Positions 18,931-27,046 of a DNA stretch of 64,000 bases are shown in pieces. Origin of the DNA: Hydrogenophilales bacterium 16-64-40 (GTDB lineage Bacteria > Pseudomonadota > Gammaproteobacteria > Burkholderiales > Thiobacillaceae); assembly GCA_002256995.1 (NCBI GenBank), contig NCGX01000004.1:83528-147527 (forward strand). Reading direction: 5' to 3'. Position 1 is the stretch's first letter. Each line of letters opens with the position of its first letter. Both the position numbers and the translations under genes were made by a program. The notes under the pieces were generated by a model. It saw only the letters and a program-made list of their open reading frames with translations, searched no databases and was not told where the DNA came from.

Positions 18931-20399
18931 CAGGCGTTCACCCGCTTGCGCGCCTCGATGCGGCGCACGAACGAGCCCATGATCTCGCGGTAGAGGGCGT
19001 CCTTCAGCACGCCGTCCTCGTTGCCGGCGTCGACGTTGGGGTTGTCGTTGACCTCGATGACGTAGCAGCGGTTGCCGATCTGCTTGATGTCGACGCCGTA
19101 GAGGCCGTCACCGATCAGGTTGGCGGCCTTGAGGGCAATCTTCACCACTTCTTCCGGGGCTTCGGCCACCGCCACGGCCTTGACCGGGCCTTCCTGGTAG
19201 CCGGTGCGGCCGGGCTCGCGCTTGACGATTTGCCAGTGCCCGGCGGCCATGAAGTACCTGCACACGAACAGCGGCCGCCGGTCGAGGATGCCGACGCGCC
19301 AGTCGAACTCGGTGGGCAGCCATTCCTGCGCGACGATGAGCTCGGATTTCTGCATGAGTTCGTTCACCTTCACGAGCAATTCCGCTTCCGATTCCACCTT
19401 GGCCACGCCAACCGAGAACGAGCTGTCAGGCTGCTTCAACACGCAGGGCAGTCCGAGGCTAGAAACGATCTGGTCCACGTTGTCGTGGTGCACCATCAGC
19501 GTGCGCGGCGCGGGAATGTTGTGGCGGGTGAGCAGTTCGGCGAGATAGACCTTGTTGTTGCATTTAAGGATGGACTCGGGGTCGTCGATCACCACCAGGC
19601 CTTCCGCGCTCGCCCGTCTTGAAAAGCGATAGGTGTAGTGGTTGGCGAACGTGGTGTCGCGGATGAACAGCGCGTCGAACTCGGGCAGCCGGGCGAGATC
19701 GGCGCGGGTGATGAATTCCGCGGCGAGGCCGACGTCCTCCGCGGCCTTCTCGAATTTCTGCAGCGCACGCGGGTTGGAGGGCGATTCAGCATTGGCGGGG
19801 TCGTGCAGGATGGCGAGGTCGAAACGCGGCGCAGCCCGCTTGTGCGCGTGATGGCGGCGGCCCATGAAATAGGCGGTCGCGGCCTCCACCACGAAATCCT
19901 GATGCGACGGCGGGATGTCGCTGGCGGCGATGGCGCGCACGCTTCGGAGGCGCCACAGGTCGCGGCGACGCTCGAAATGGGCGCGCAGCAGGGGCGCCTG
20001 CAATCGGCTGAAGAGTTGATGGCTCAAGGCTTCGTGGCGGCTGGCCACGTTGCGGCCGAAGTAAATGCTGAGCTCGAACGTGTCCGACTTGATGGGGGCG
20101 AGCGACTTTTGCACCAGATCGTCGAGATCCTCGGTGAGCAGCCGCACCAGGTTCTGCGACTTCAGGTCCTCCATCGTGCTCACCTTCGGCAGCGGCTTGT
20201 GGCCGCGCGCCTCGGCCAGCAGGGAGACGTAGTAGCCGAGGCTCTGGTAACGGTAGGATTTGCACAGATTGAACACCTTGACCGGGCGCCCCTCGCCATA
20301 GGCGGGGGCGGTCAGATAGGCGCGCGCCGGGACGACGCTCACCCCGGGAAGGTCGAGCGGCCAGTCGCGCGGATTGTCGACGACGATGAGGATGCTCAC
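18930..20399 (-). CDS. RimK-like ATP-grasp ligase with N-terminal RimK-associated domain
   Basis: A 489-residue protein. The C-terminal 200 or so residues are an ATP-grasp domain: KVYLAELLTRHNIPAPRT, VLKQPDSSFSVG, and the metal-binding EVNDNPNVDAGNED. The first 160 or so residues form the separate domain found in long RimK-like proteins (NLCKSYRYQSLGYYVSLLAE). The best-known relative, RimK, adds glutamates to ribosomal protein S6. This longer form is different and typically sits with a C39-like peptidase and a GCS2 ligase. Start is GTG at 20397-20399, overlapping the peptidase stop by four bases. Confidence 0.88.
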   Translation of the reverse strand: MSILIVVDNPRDWPLDLPGVSVVPARAYLTAPAYGEGRPVKVFNLCKSYRYQSLGYYVSLLAEARGHKPLPKVSTMEDLKSQNLVRLLTEDLDDLVQKSLAPIKSDTFELSIYFGRNVASRHEALSHQLFSRLQAPLLRAHFERRRDLWRLRSVRAIAASDIPPSHQDFVVEAATAYFMGRRHHAHKRAAPRFDLAILHDPANAESPSNPRALQKFEKAAEDVGLAAEFITRADLARLPEFDALFIRDTTFANHYTYRFSRRASAEGLVVIDDPESILKCNNKVYLAELLTRHNIPAPRTLMVHHDNVDQIVSSLGLPCVLKQPDSSFSVGVAKVESEAELLVKVNELMQKSELIVAQEWLPTEFDWRVGILDRRPLFVCRYFMAAGHWQIVKREPGRTGYQEGPVKAVAVAEAPEEVVKIALKAANLIGDGLYGVDIKQIGNRCYVIEVNDNPNVDAGNEDGVLKDALYREIMGSFVRRIEARKRVNA

Positions 20400-21130
20400 G
20401 CTGCCCCCTTCGGCGCCGCCTGGGGCGGGTAAATGACCAGCAGGTTGGCGTCATGGGTGACGATGCCGAGCAGCACCGCGCCGATCACGCGATCGATGCT
20501 GACCCAGTATTCGTGCGAGGGACTGTAGGGGTGCAAGCCGTAGGGGTCGGCCACCAGCACGCTGCGCTTCTTGCGGTCGTAGCCCGCGATCACCACAAAG
20601 TGCCCGGCCGGCAGGCCGCGAATGTCGTCCGGCACATCGTCCGGCCCGTATTCGCGCGCCGCGCGGTACAGGTAGGTGGAACTCAGGCCGGTGATGATGG
20701 GCAGGTTGCGGCGCAGCAGGCCGCGGATCAAGGGACGCGAGAGATCGGTCAGGCGCAGGCGCCCACCCAGGCGCAGGAATTCCAGGTAACCCTCGGTGAC
20801 GTGCTGCAGCCTGGCGTCATGTTTCTTCTCCCCGCGCTGGCGCTCGAGGCGCTCGGCGATGTCCACCCCTGGCGCAAACCAGGTGGGGTCGAACACCGTC
20901 AGGTTGTAGCTGTAGATGGTGGCTTGGTAGCCCTGGCGCAGGGCATCGCAGGCCAGGAAAATCGCAAAGGTGCCGCCGTGTTCCAGCTTGCGGGTGCGGG
21001 CGATCACCCCCGCAAGCGGCACTTCCTCGCCCCAGTAGCGATAGACGGCATGCAGGCAGGTCGGGCCGCAGGTCGTCTCGTCCGGTTGCGGCAGCATCTT
21101 GACCGGCAAACGCAAGATGATCGGATGCAT
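20396..21130 (-). CDS. Peptidase C39-like (papain-fold) protein
   Basis: A 244-residue protein with a bacteriocin-processing-like papain fold. The catalytic triad can be placed at Cys21 (TTCGPTC), His177 (PAGHFVVI) and Asp195 (VADPYG). No signal peptide, ABC or membrane domain is present, so it is a free cytoplasmic protease or transpeptidase, not a C39 exporter. It is the first gene of the four-gene amidoligase operon and overlaps the RimK-like gene by four bases. It may process the substrate of the ligases or act as a deconjugating enzyme. No small precursor peptide gene is obvious next to it. Confidence 0.85.
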   Translation of the reverse strand: MHPIILRLPVKMLPQPDETTCGPTCLHAVYRYWGEEVPLAGVIARTRKLEHGGTFAIFLACDALRQGYQATIYSYNLTVFDPTWFAPGVDIAERLERQRGEKKHDARLQHVTEGYLEFLRLGGRLRLTDLSRPLIRGLLRRNLPIITGLSSTYLYRAAREYGPDDVPDDIRGLPAGHFVVIAGYDRKKRSVLVADPYGLHPYSPSHEYWVSIDRVIGAVLLGIVTHDANLLVIYPPQAAPKGAA

Positions 21131-21218
21131 GAAGCAGGCTTCGCCTAAAAGCTACTCGGGTTGCCCGACCGGATGGACGGCGACGGCACCCCGTCGCTGC
21201 CCCGAAAACACCCGGCTG

Positions 21219-21713
21219 CTAGCGTTCCCACACCACGCGCAGCAGGTTCTCCTGCTCGTTGTAGTGATATTTCAGTTCGCCCTGATAGGCATGGTGCAGC
21301 GCCTCGCCGATGCCGCGGGCGAGATGGATGTCAGTGGTGGTGATCTCGACGCCGTCGTCCTGATCCTCGATGTTCATGATCCGCTTCAGGGGATGCTCGG
21401 CCTTTGCGCGTTCTTCCTCGTTCCTGGCCAGGTGCAGCAACTCCTCGCGGTGATCCTTGAAGAACGCACCGCTCACGGTCACATAGCCGGCCGGGAATTC
21501 GTCCTGAATGCGATGACAGGCCGGGCACATTTCCTCGTGGGCCCCGGCAGGCTTTGTCAGCCATTGCCAGCGCCCGTCGTGGAACACGGCGGCGCATTGC
21601 GGGCATACCGTGGGTTCCGGCAGCTTGTGCTTGGCCTTGTAGGCGTCGTGCCGGTCTTCCTGGACCAGACGGTCGCGCCGGACAGGGTGGAATTCAGTGA
21701 ATCGGTTTTTCAT
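21219..21713 (-). CDS. BCAM0308-like zinc-ribbon protein
   Basis: A 164-residue protein with a CxxC pair (VCPQCAAVF) and a second pair (MCPACHRI) forming a zinc ribbon in the first half, and an acidic, NIEDQDDGVEITTTD-type C-terminal part. It resembles the BCAM0308 family of small conserved proteins in betaproteobacteria; function unknown. AGGAG upstream sets the start at 21713. It lies 88 bp upstream of the C39-like gene on the same strand, so it may be cotranscribed with the amidoligase operon, though the gap leaves this open. Confidence 0.7.
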   Translation of the reverse strand: MKNRFTEFHPVRRDRLVQEDRHDAYKAKHKLPEPTVCPQCAAVFHDGRWQWLTKPAGAHEEMCPACHRIQDEFPAGYVTVSGAFFKDHREELLHLARNEEERAKAEHPLKRIMNIEDQDDGVEITTTDIHLARGIGEALHHAYQGELKYHYNEQENLLRVVWER

Positions 21714-21747
21714 CTTGCGCTCCTGTGTTGACACATAAAAAGTTGAC

Positions 21748-22643
21748 TTAAATCCACTCCTTTTCCGCGGCGGCGCGCTGTTCTCCCCACAGTGCGCCCG
21801 GCGGCAGATCGAGCACGGAATGCGCGCCCGCCTGGAGAAACGGCAATGCGCGCGCTGCGGCAAGCATCATCCGCGCGGCGAGCCCCGCCTCGTCGTAGCG
21901 GGCTTCCAGCAAAAAAGCGGCATGGCCGGTGTCTGCCGGCGCGGCGCGGCGTTCGAGCGTCACGCCATGGCTGGCGGCTTCCAGCGCGGCGAGGCGGGGA
22001 ACCGGGAAGACCAGGGTCTGTTCATCGAGAAAGAGGGGGTCATGAACGATGGCATCGGTCACGGCCGCCGCGTCGGCCGAGGGCTCCAGTTCAACATAGA
22101 CGTAGCGCTGGGGGTGGCCTTCCACCGAGCGGGATTCCGTCGCCAGCGCCTGTCTCACCCCCGGGATGTCCGTTGCCGCCAGCGTGTGGTGCAGGCTCGG
22201 CACGATGTGCCGGCTGGTTTCCGTATGCCCGCCGGGCGCCAGCAGCGCGAAATGGCTGCGTAACAGGGAGAAGACGCCGGGGTCGCATCCCGCGCCGACG
22301 ACGGCCGGCAACTTGTGATGGAGCGCGGCGCGATGGATTTCAGCCTTGTGTGCGAGGAACGCCTCGCCGTGGAGGCGCGCGCATTCCACCACCGGAATGC
22401 GGCTCTGCAGCAGGTCTTTCGCGATCCCCAAGACCGCGTCGAGCGGCACGCAAATGAGCGCGGCATCGACCTCGTTCAGTTCGCTGATGTGGGTCACGGC
22501 AGGGCTTTCAACCAGGAAGCCGGCGCGCTGCCCGGGCGCTGCACCACCCCCGCCAGAACGCTGGCCGGGTCGGCCTGGATGGCTTCGGCGCATTGGCGTC
22601 CCACATTTCCCGGACCGATGATGGCAAGCCGTGTTTTTTTCAT
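21748..22643 (-). CDS. Diaminopimelate dehydrogenase-like protein, frameshifted
   Basis: The gene starts at 22643 with a clear Rossmann fold (LAIIGPGNVGRQCAEAI). After VVQRPG the reading frame must change, at about 22531-22536 (CCCGGG), to continue with PAVTHISELNEVDAALICVP and the substrate domain. One missing base in this run restores a smooth 298-residue protein. It resembles meso-diaminopimelate dehydrogenase, an NADPH enzyme of lysine/peptidoglycan precursor metabolism. GAGCDPGVFSLLRS and VPSLHHT fit that family, but substrate is unproven. Read without correction the protein ends after about 49 residues. Whether this is decay or a sequencing error cannot be decided here. Confidence 0.7.
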
Positions 22644-22651
22644 GTTGTGAT

Positions 22652-22678
22652 GCCGACACTGGTCGGCTCGTTTTTTTT
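22652..22678 (+). terminator. Hairpin followed by eight T's, terminator-like on the plus strand
   Basis: GCCGAC (22652-22657) pairs with GTCGGC (22662-22667) around ACTG, then TCG and a run of eight T's (22671-22678). This is a good intrinsic terminator shape on the plus strand, but the genes on both sides are on the minus strand. There it lies in the leader of the DAP-dehydrogenase-like gene. It may stop antisense transcription. Confidence 0.5.
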
Positions 22679-22731
22679 CGGAAAGGCTTATCGTTGATTC
22701 AGCTTAGGACGCGGAAAGGGCAGTGAAGGAT

Positions 22732-23247
22732 TCAGCGCGAGGGATTTTCCAGCAGCCTGAGCATTTCGCGCATGAAGGCGGGCAGGTCGGCGGGCTGCCG
22801 TGAGGTGACGAGTTTGCCGTCCACCACCACTTCCTGGTCTTCGTAAAGGGCGCCTGCCTGTCTCAGTTCCTCGGCAACCGAAGGCGCGCAGGTGGCGCGC
22901 CGCCCCACCATCACGCCGGCGCTGATCAGGATTTGCGGTCCATGGCAGATGGCGGCGACCGGCTTGTCGCTGCGCATGAAATCCTGTGCGATCGCGACGG
23001 CGGCCGCCTCCTTGCGCAGGCTTGCGGGCGCCTTGCCGCCGGGGAGCACGAGCAGGTCGTACGCGCCCGGATCGACATCCCGCAGCGCCTTGTCCGCGAC
23101 GACCTCGTAGCCATGCTTGCCGTGGATTTTCCCCCTGGAAATCGAGGCGACATCGACCGCCAGCCCGGCCTCCTGCAACCGATAGAACGGAAACAGAAGC
23201 TCGGAATCCTCGAAATGATCGGCGCTGAGAATCAGGGCATTTTTCAT
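22732..23247 (-). CDS. DJ-1/PfpI family protein
   Basis: A 171-residue protein of the DJ-1/PfpI superfamily. The nucleophile elbow is AAICHGPQ (Cys101, His102), preceded by LLVLPGGKAP. The members most like it (YhbO/PfpI-type) are annotated as stress-protective deglycases or intracellular proteases, and the activity is debated. The start at 23247 is chosen because an upstream in-frame codon adds residues with no homology. It follows the 53-residue membrane protein gene by four bases, so they likely share a message. Confidence 0.88.
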   Translation of the reverse strand: MKNALILSADHFEDSELLFPFYRLQEAGLAVDVASISRGKIHGKHGYEVVADKALRDVDPGAYDLLVLPGGKAPASLRKEAAAVAIAQDFMRSDKPVAAICHGPQILISAGVMVGRRATCAPSVAEELRQAGALYEDQEVVVDGKLVTSRQPADLPAFMREMLRLLENPSR

Positions 23248-23251
23248 GGCA

Positions 23252-23413
23252 TCAGGCCTTGCGTTCCAGGGCAATGCCGACCAGTTCGATCACCACGCCC
23301 AGCGCCAGCACCGCCAGGCCGCCCCACACCTCGGGCGCCAGGAACATCATCGCGCCGCCCAGCACCACCAGAAACAGCGCCAGGGCACGCCTTGAACGTC
23401 GATACCTCAACAT
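23252..23413 (-). CDS. Small two-helix membrane protein (53 residues)
   Basis: A short frame begins MLRYRRSRRALAL and ends ALERKA. Two hydrophobic segments (LALFLVVLGGAMMFLAP and GGLAVLALGVVIELVGIAL) are separated by a turn, with a positively charged N-terminus. Upstream on the minus strand, GAAGGAACATTCGAC gives a possible ribosome binding site. The stop lies four bases before the DJ-1/PfpI gene. The composition is clearly protein-like; no family is recognised beyond small predicted inner-membrane proteins. Confidence 0.6.
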   Translation of the reverse strand: MLRYRRSRRALALFLVVLGGAMMFLAPEVWGGLAVLALGVVIELVGIALERKA

Positions 23414-23446
23414 GTCGAATGTTCCTTCGCATCGAGCAGGGACGGG

Positions 23447-23947
23447 CTACTCATAGCGCAGCAGTTCTTCGGCGAGGGTGTCTTCGCCAAATTGTTCGAT
23501 CAAGGCGTCGATTTCAGTTAACAGCGTATCGTCCTCGTCGTCCTCCAGGTCGCCATCGCCCACCATCCGCGCGCCCAGGCCGGCCAGAATGGCGTCCCTG
23601 ACGGTGGACAGCGTGGGGGGATTTTCGCGGTTCTCGTCGCCGACCACCGCCTCGATCGCACGCGACAAGGATTCGCTGGCGCTGGCCTGCACAAAATCGA
23701 TCGCAAGTGCCGATCCGCCGAATTCCTCGACCAGGACATCCAGTTCGTCGAGGATCGATATATCGACATCGAAGTGATGCAGTCGCTCGGCCTCGTTGAA
23801 ATCGTCCGGCAACAGGTCGGCGAGAAAGCGGCGCACTGCGATGAGGGAAACGGGTTGCTCGCATTCCGGATCGTTGACCCGGCTGCTGAGCAGTGCCGAC
23901 AAACGTGAACTGACGCGGCTCGAAACATCGATTGGATTACGGATCAT
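23447..23947 (-). CDS. Acidic hypothetical protein
   Basis: A 166-residue acidic protein with no membrane segment or signal. It contains two similar pieces: DELDVLVEEFGGSALAIDFV and EIDALIEQFGEDTLAEELLR. This suggests an internal duplication of an alpha-helical unit of about 70 residues. The start at 23947 is chosen because the sequence from MIRNPIDVSSRV is compact; an ATG 18 codons upstream is possible. I do not recognise the family. Confidence 0.6.
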   Translation of the reverse strand: MIRNPIDVSSRVSSRLSALLSSRVNDPECEQPVSLIAVRRFLADLLPDDFNEAERLHHFDVDISILDELDVLVEEFGGSALAIDFVQASASESLSRAIEAVVGDENRENPPTLSTVRDAILAGLGARMVGDGDLEDDEDDTLLTEIDALIEQFGEDTLAEELLRYE

Positions 23948-24071
23948 GGCGTTTCCTGCTTGTCTGGGATCACATTGAGGAATCGTGATTTTCAAAACCA
24001 CTGCTTACTTGAAGGTATAGCAGATGACCTCTCGAACAGGGGCGGGCGCGCGGCTCGCCTATGCTTAAGCG

Positions 24072-25127
24072 ATGGACAAAAGCTGCCCCCCACGCGTTTC
24101 GAACCGGCCGGAGCAGGCCGCCGTCAGCCTCGAAGCCAAGCTCGGCTTCCTCGGCCGCCCGGATGCCTACCCCGAGGCGCCGGCGCGGGTGGACGCGGTG
24201 GAGACCCATATGTCCTGGGTTTTCCTCATCGATTCCCATGCCTACAAGCTGAAAAAGCCGGTGCGCTACGACTACCTCGACTTCAGCACGGTCGAGGCGC
24301 GGCGCCTCGACTGCGAGGCGGAAGTTCGGCTCAACCGTCGCCTCGCCGCCGAGGTCTACCTGGGGGTGGTTCCGCTGGTGCTGGACGCGGCAGGCCGCTT
24401 GCGCCTGGACGGGGCCGGCGAGACCGTCGACTGGCTGGTGCGGATGCGGCGGCTGCCGGCGAACCGCATGCTCGACCAGCTGCTGCGCAACGGCGCGGTC
24501 GAGCAGCCGGAAATCAGGCGGCTCGCCCAGCGGCTTGCCAGTTTCTACGCCGCGCTGCCCGCGGAACCGTTCACGCCCGAGGCGTATCGGCAAGCCCTGG
24601 CCGGGCGGATCGAGGACAACCTGCGCGAACTCGGCAGCCCGGAATTCGGCCTGCCCCCCGAGATGCCGGCGGCGCTCGCCCGCTCTCAGCTGCGCTTCCT
24701 GCAAAGCCACGCCGATTTGTTCGACCAGCGTGTGCAGGCGGGCCGCATCGTCGAGGGCCATGGCGACCTGCGGCCGGAGCATGTGTGCCTGCTGGCCGAA
24801 CCGATCGTCATCGATTGCCTGGAATTCAACCGCGAATTCCGCATTCTCGATCCGGCCGACGAACTGGGGTATCTGGCGCTGGAGTGCGAGCGGCTGCACG
24901 CGCCGCAAGCGGCCCGCTGGCTGCTGGACGGCTATGTCGAAGCGAGCGGCGATGCGCCGCCTCCGGCGATGCTGCATTTCTACCAGAGTTGCCGGGCGAT
25001 GCTGCGCGCCAAGCTGGCCCTCTGGCACCTGCGCGACGACGGGCGGCATCGGCCGGAAAAATGGCTTGCCACGGCCAGGGACTACCTCGAATGGGCGCAA
25101 CGGCACGCCGACTCGGCCGCAGGCTGA
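24072..25127 (+). CDS. APH-like kinase domain protein
   Basis: A 351-residue protein of the aminoglycoside-phosphotransferase-like family with HGDLRPEH (230-237) and VIDCLEFN (Asp248). It matches the N-terminal domain of the fusion protein at 14880 (compare THMSWVFLIDSHAYKLKKP with THISWVLLTGEFAYKIKKP), but lacks the second P-loop ATPase domain. In the catalytic loop the usual Asn after HGDLxxxN is replaced by His (HGDLRPEH), so kinase activity is in doubt. Substrate unknown. It converges on the PRPP synthetase gene with six bases between them. Confidence 0.82.
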   Translation: MDKSCPPRVSNRPEQAAVSLEAKLGFLGRPDAYPEAPARVDAVETHMSWVFLIDSHAYKLKKPVRYDYLDFSTVEARRLDCEAEVRLNRRLAAEVYLGVVPLVLDAAGRLRLDGAGETVDWLVRMRRLPANRMLDQLLRNGAVEQPEIRRLAQRLASFYAALPAEPFTPEAYRQALAGRIEDNLRELGSPEFGLPPEMPAALARSQLRFLQSHADLFDQRVQAGRIVEGHGDLRPEHVCLLAEPIVIDCLEFNREFRILDPADELGYLALECERLHAPQAARWLLDGYVEASGDAPPPAMLHFYQSCRAMLRAKLALWHLRDDGRHRPEKWLATARDYLEWAQRHADSAAG

Positions 25128-25133
25128 CCCGGC

Positions 25134-26120
25134 TCAGACCTGCAGCAGTTCGACCAGCGAGCCGCCGCTGTGCAGGCGGTTGATGGCCTCGGCGAACAGC
25201 GGCGTGGATGCCAGCACTTCCACCCGGCTGCCCAGCAGCGCCGGCGGCAGGCGGAAGGGCGGGATGGAGTCGGTGATCAGCACCTTATCCAGCGCCGGGT
25301 CGGCCAGCACCGCGCCCGCCGTGCCGACGAACATGCCGTGGCTGGCTGCGGCGTAAACCCGGCTGGCCCCCAGTGCCTTGCAGGCGGCAGCGGCCCGCGC
25401 CAGGGTGGTGCCGGTGCCGATCAGGTCGTCGAGGATGATCGCGGTCATGCCGCCGACATCGCCCACCACCGCTTCGCCCGACACCACGCCTTCGCTGCGG
25501 CGCTTTTCCATGAAGGCAGCCGCGATGGGACGGCCGAGCGCCTGGCTGAGGGCCTGGCGGAAGGCTTCGGCCCGCTTCACCCCGCCGGCGTCGGGCGACA
25601 CCACCACGATGGGTTCGTCCGCCAGGTGCGCCGTGAACCAGGCGACGAACAGGCCCTGGGCTTCGAGGTGCTCGGCCGGGATGCGGAAGGCATTCTGGTA
25701 GGCGGCCGGGTTGTGGACGTCGAGGGTGACCATGCGGTCGGTGCCCACGGCCTCGAACAGCTGGGCCATATAGCGGCTGCTGACCGGGTCGCGCGACTTG
25801 GTTTTGCGGTCCTTGCGGGAATAGGCCAGATAGGGGCACACGGCGGTGACCCGGCCGGCCGAGGCGTCCTTCAGCGCGCCGATGAAAAACAGCAGGCGGA
25901 CCAGCTTGTCGTTGGCGCTCATGCCCGGCTCGCCATAGAGCGACTGGATCACGTAGACGTCCTTGCCGCGCACGTTTTCCAGCGGCCGCGCCTTGTGCTC
26001 GCCGTCCTCGAATTCCCGTTCCTCATGGCTGGCGAGCGCGACCCCCAGCGCCGCGGCCACCCGTTCGCCGTAGGCGCGGCTGGCATCAAGAGCAAACAGG
26101 CAAAGCGCGTCCGGGGTCAT
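25134..26120 (-). CDS. Ribose-phosphate pyrophosphokinase family protein
   Basis: A 328-residue enzyme of the PRPP synthetase family, which makes phosphoribosyl pyrophosphate from ribose 5-phosphate and ATP. The PRPP-binding loop is [13 protein letters not shown] and the N-terminal flag region contains [18 protein letters not shown]. It is more divergent than the housekeeping Prs and resembles a second copy found in some betaproteobacteria. It is divergent from the nicotinamidase/nicotinate phosphoribosyltransferase operon, which consumes PRPP, so the pair makes metabolic sense. The start has GAGGAG upstream. Confidence 0.87.
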   Translation of the reverse strand: MTPDALCLFALDASRAYGERVAAALGVALASHEEREFEDGEHKARPLENVRGKDVYVIQSLYGEPGMSANDKLVRLLFFIGALKDASAGRVTAVCPYLAYSRKDRKTKSRDPVSSRYMAQLFEAVGTDRMVTLDVHNPAAYQNAFRIPAEHLEAQGLFVAWFTAHLADEPIVVVSPDAGGVKRAEAFRQALSQALGRPIAAAFMEKRRSEGVVSGEAVVGDVGGMTAIILDDLIGTGTTLARAAAACKALGASRVYAAASHGMFVGTAGAVLADPALDKVLITDSIPPFRLPPALLGSRVEVLASTPLFAEAINRLHSGGSLVELLQV

Positions 26121-26205
26121 CGGTGTCTCCTCAATGGCGGCTGGCAGCATTTTCATAATATGCCAGACTCAAATGCAGCGTCTGCCCACAACCAAGGCGA
26201 GAACC

Positions 26206-26376
26206 ATGGAACCCAAGGAATGTTTTTACAAGGAGCAGTTCGGCTACTGCTGGCTGGTGGATGGCCAGTGGCTGTTTCAGGCGGTGGATGTGGCCGAGCA
26301 GCCGCTGGGCGAACCGGTCAAGGTCGAGCTGGGAGAACTGGTCTTCCATCACAACCAGGACGAAGAATTGCACTAG
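26206..26376 (+). CDS. Small hypothetical protein (56 residues)
   Basis: A short acidic protein starting MEPKECFYKEQFGYCWLVDG and ending HHNQDEELH. AAGGCGAG upstream gives a plausible ribosome binding site. It is the first frame of the NAD-salvage operon and lies 55 bp before the nicotinamidase. Two cysteines (CFYKEQFGYC) are spaced by eight residues. No family recognised. Confidence 0.55.
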   Translation: MEPKECFYKEQFGYCWLVDGQWLFQAVDVAEQPLGEPVKVELGELVFHHNQDEELH

Positions 26377-26431
26377 CGCTGCGAACCGGATAGCCGGGCG
26401 CGCGCCCGCATCGGGCGAGAGGAAAGCCGAC

Positions 26432-27046
26432 ATGAACGCTGCAAGCAAATCATCCGAACCGGAACGCTGGCAGCTGCAGCCCGGCGACGTGCTGCTGGTC
26501 ACCGACATCCAGAACGATTTCCTGCCGGGCGGGGCCCTGGCGGTGGCGGGCGGCGACGAAGTGGTGCCGGTGCTCAACCGCTATGTCGACGCATTCCAGG
26601 CGCAGGGCCTGCCGGTCTATGCCACGCGCGACTGGCATCCCTTGCGCCACTGCTCCTTCCACGCGCAAGGCGGGCCGTGGCCAGTCCATTGCGTGGCGGG
26701 TACCCACGGCGCGGACTTCGCGGCGGCGCTCACGCTGCCGCCCGACACCACGGTGACCTCCAAAGCGACTTCGCGGGATCGGGAAGCCTATTCCAGCTTT
26801 CAGGGCACCGATCTGGACAGCCGCCTGCGCGCGGCCGGCATCCGCCGCCTGTTCATCGGCGGGCTGACCACGGATTACTGCGTGCTCAACACGGTACGGG
26901 ATGCCAGGCGGCTCGGCTACGAGGTGTTCGTGCTGGCCGACGCGATCCGCGCAGTGGACGTCCGGGCCGGCGACGGCCAGCGTGCCGAGGCGGAGATGGC
27001 CAGTCTCGGCGCGCAGTTCATCACGCTGGACGGCCTGGATGCATGA
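26432..27046 (+). CDS. pncA: Nicotinamidase (isochorismatase family)
   Basis: A 204-residue amidase that converts nicotinamide to nicotinate in NAD salvage. The catalytic triad is visible as Asp25 (VTDIQNDFLPGG), Lys111 (TSKAT) and Cys150 (TTDYCVLNT). The metal site is in TRDWHP. GAGAGGAAAG precedes the ATG at 26432. The stop overlaps the ATG of the next gene, nicotinate phosphoribosyltransferase, by four bases (ATGA), which is the next step in the pathway. Confidence 0.93.
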   Translation: MNAASKSSEPERWQLQPGDVLLVTDIQNDFLPGGALAVAGGDEVVPVLNRYVDAFQAQGLPVYATRDWHPLRHCSFHAQGGPWPVHCVAGTHGADFAAALTLPPDTTVTSKATSRDREAYSSFQGTDLDSRLRAAGIRRLFIGGLTTDYCVLNTVRDARRLGYEVFVLADAIRAVDVRAGDGQRAEAEMASLGAQFITLDGLDA

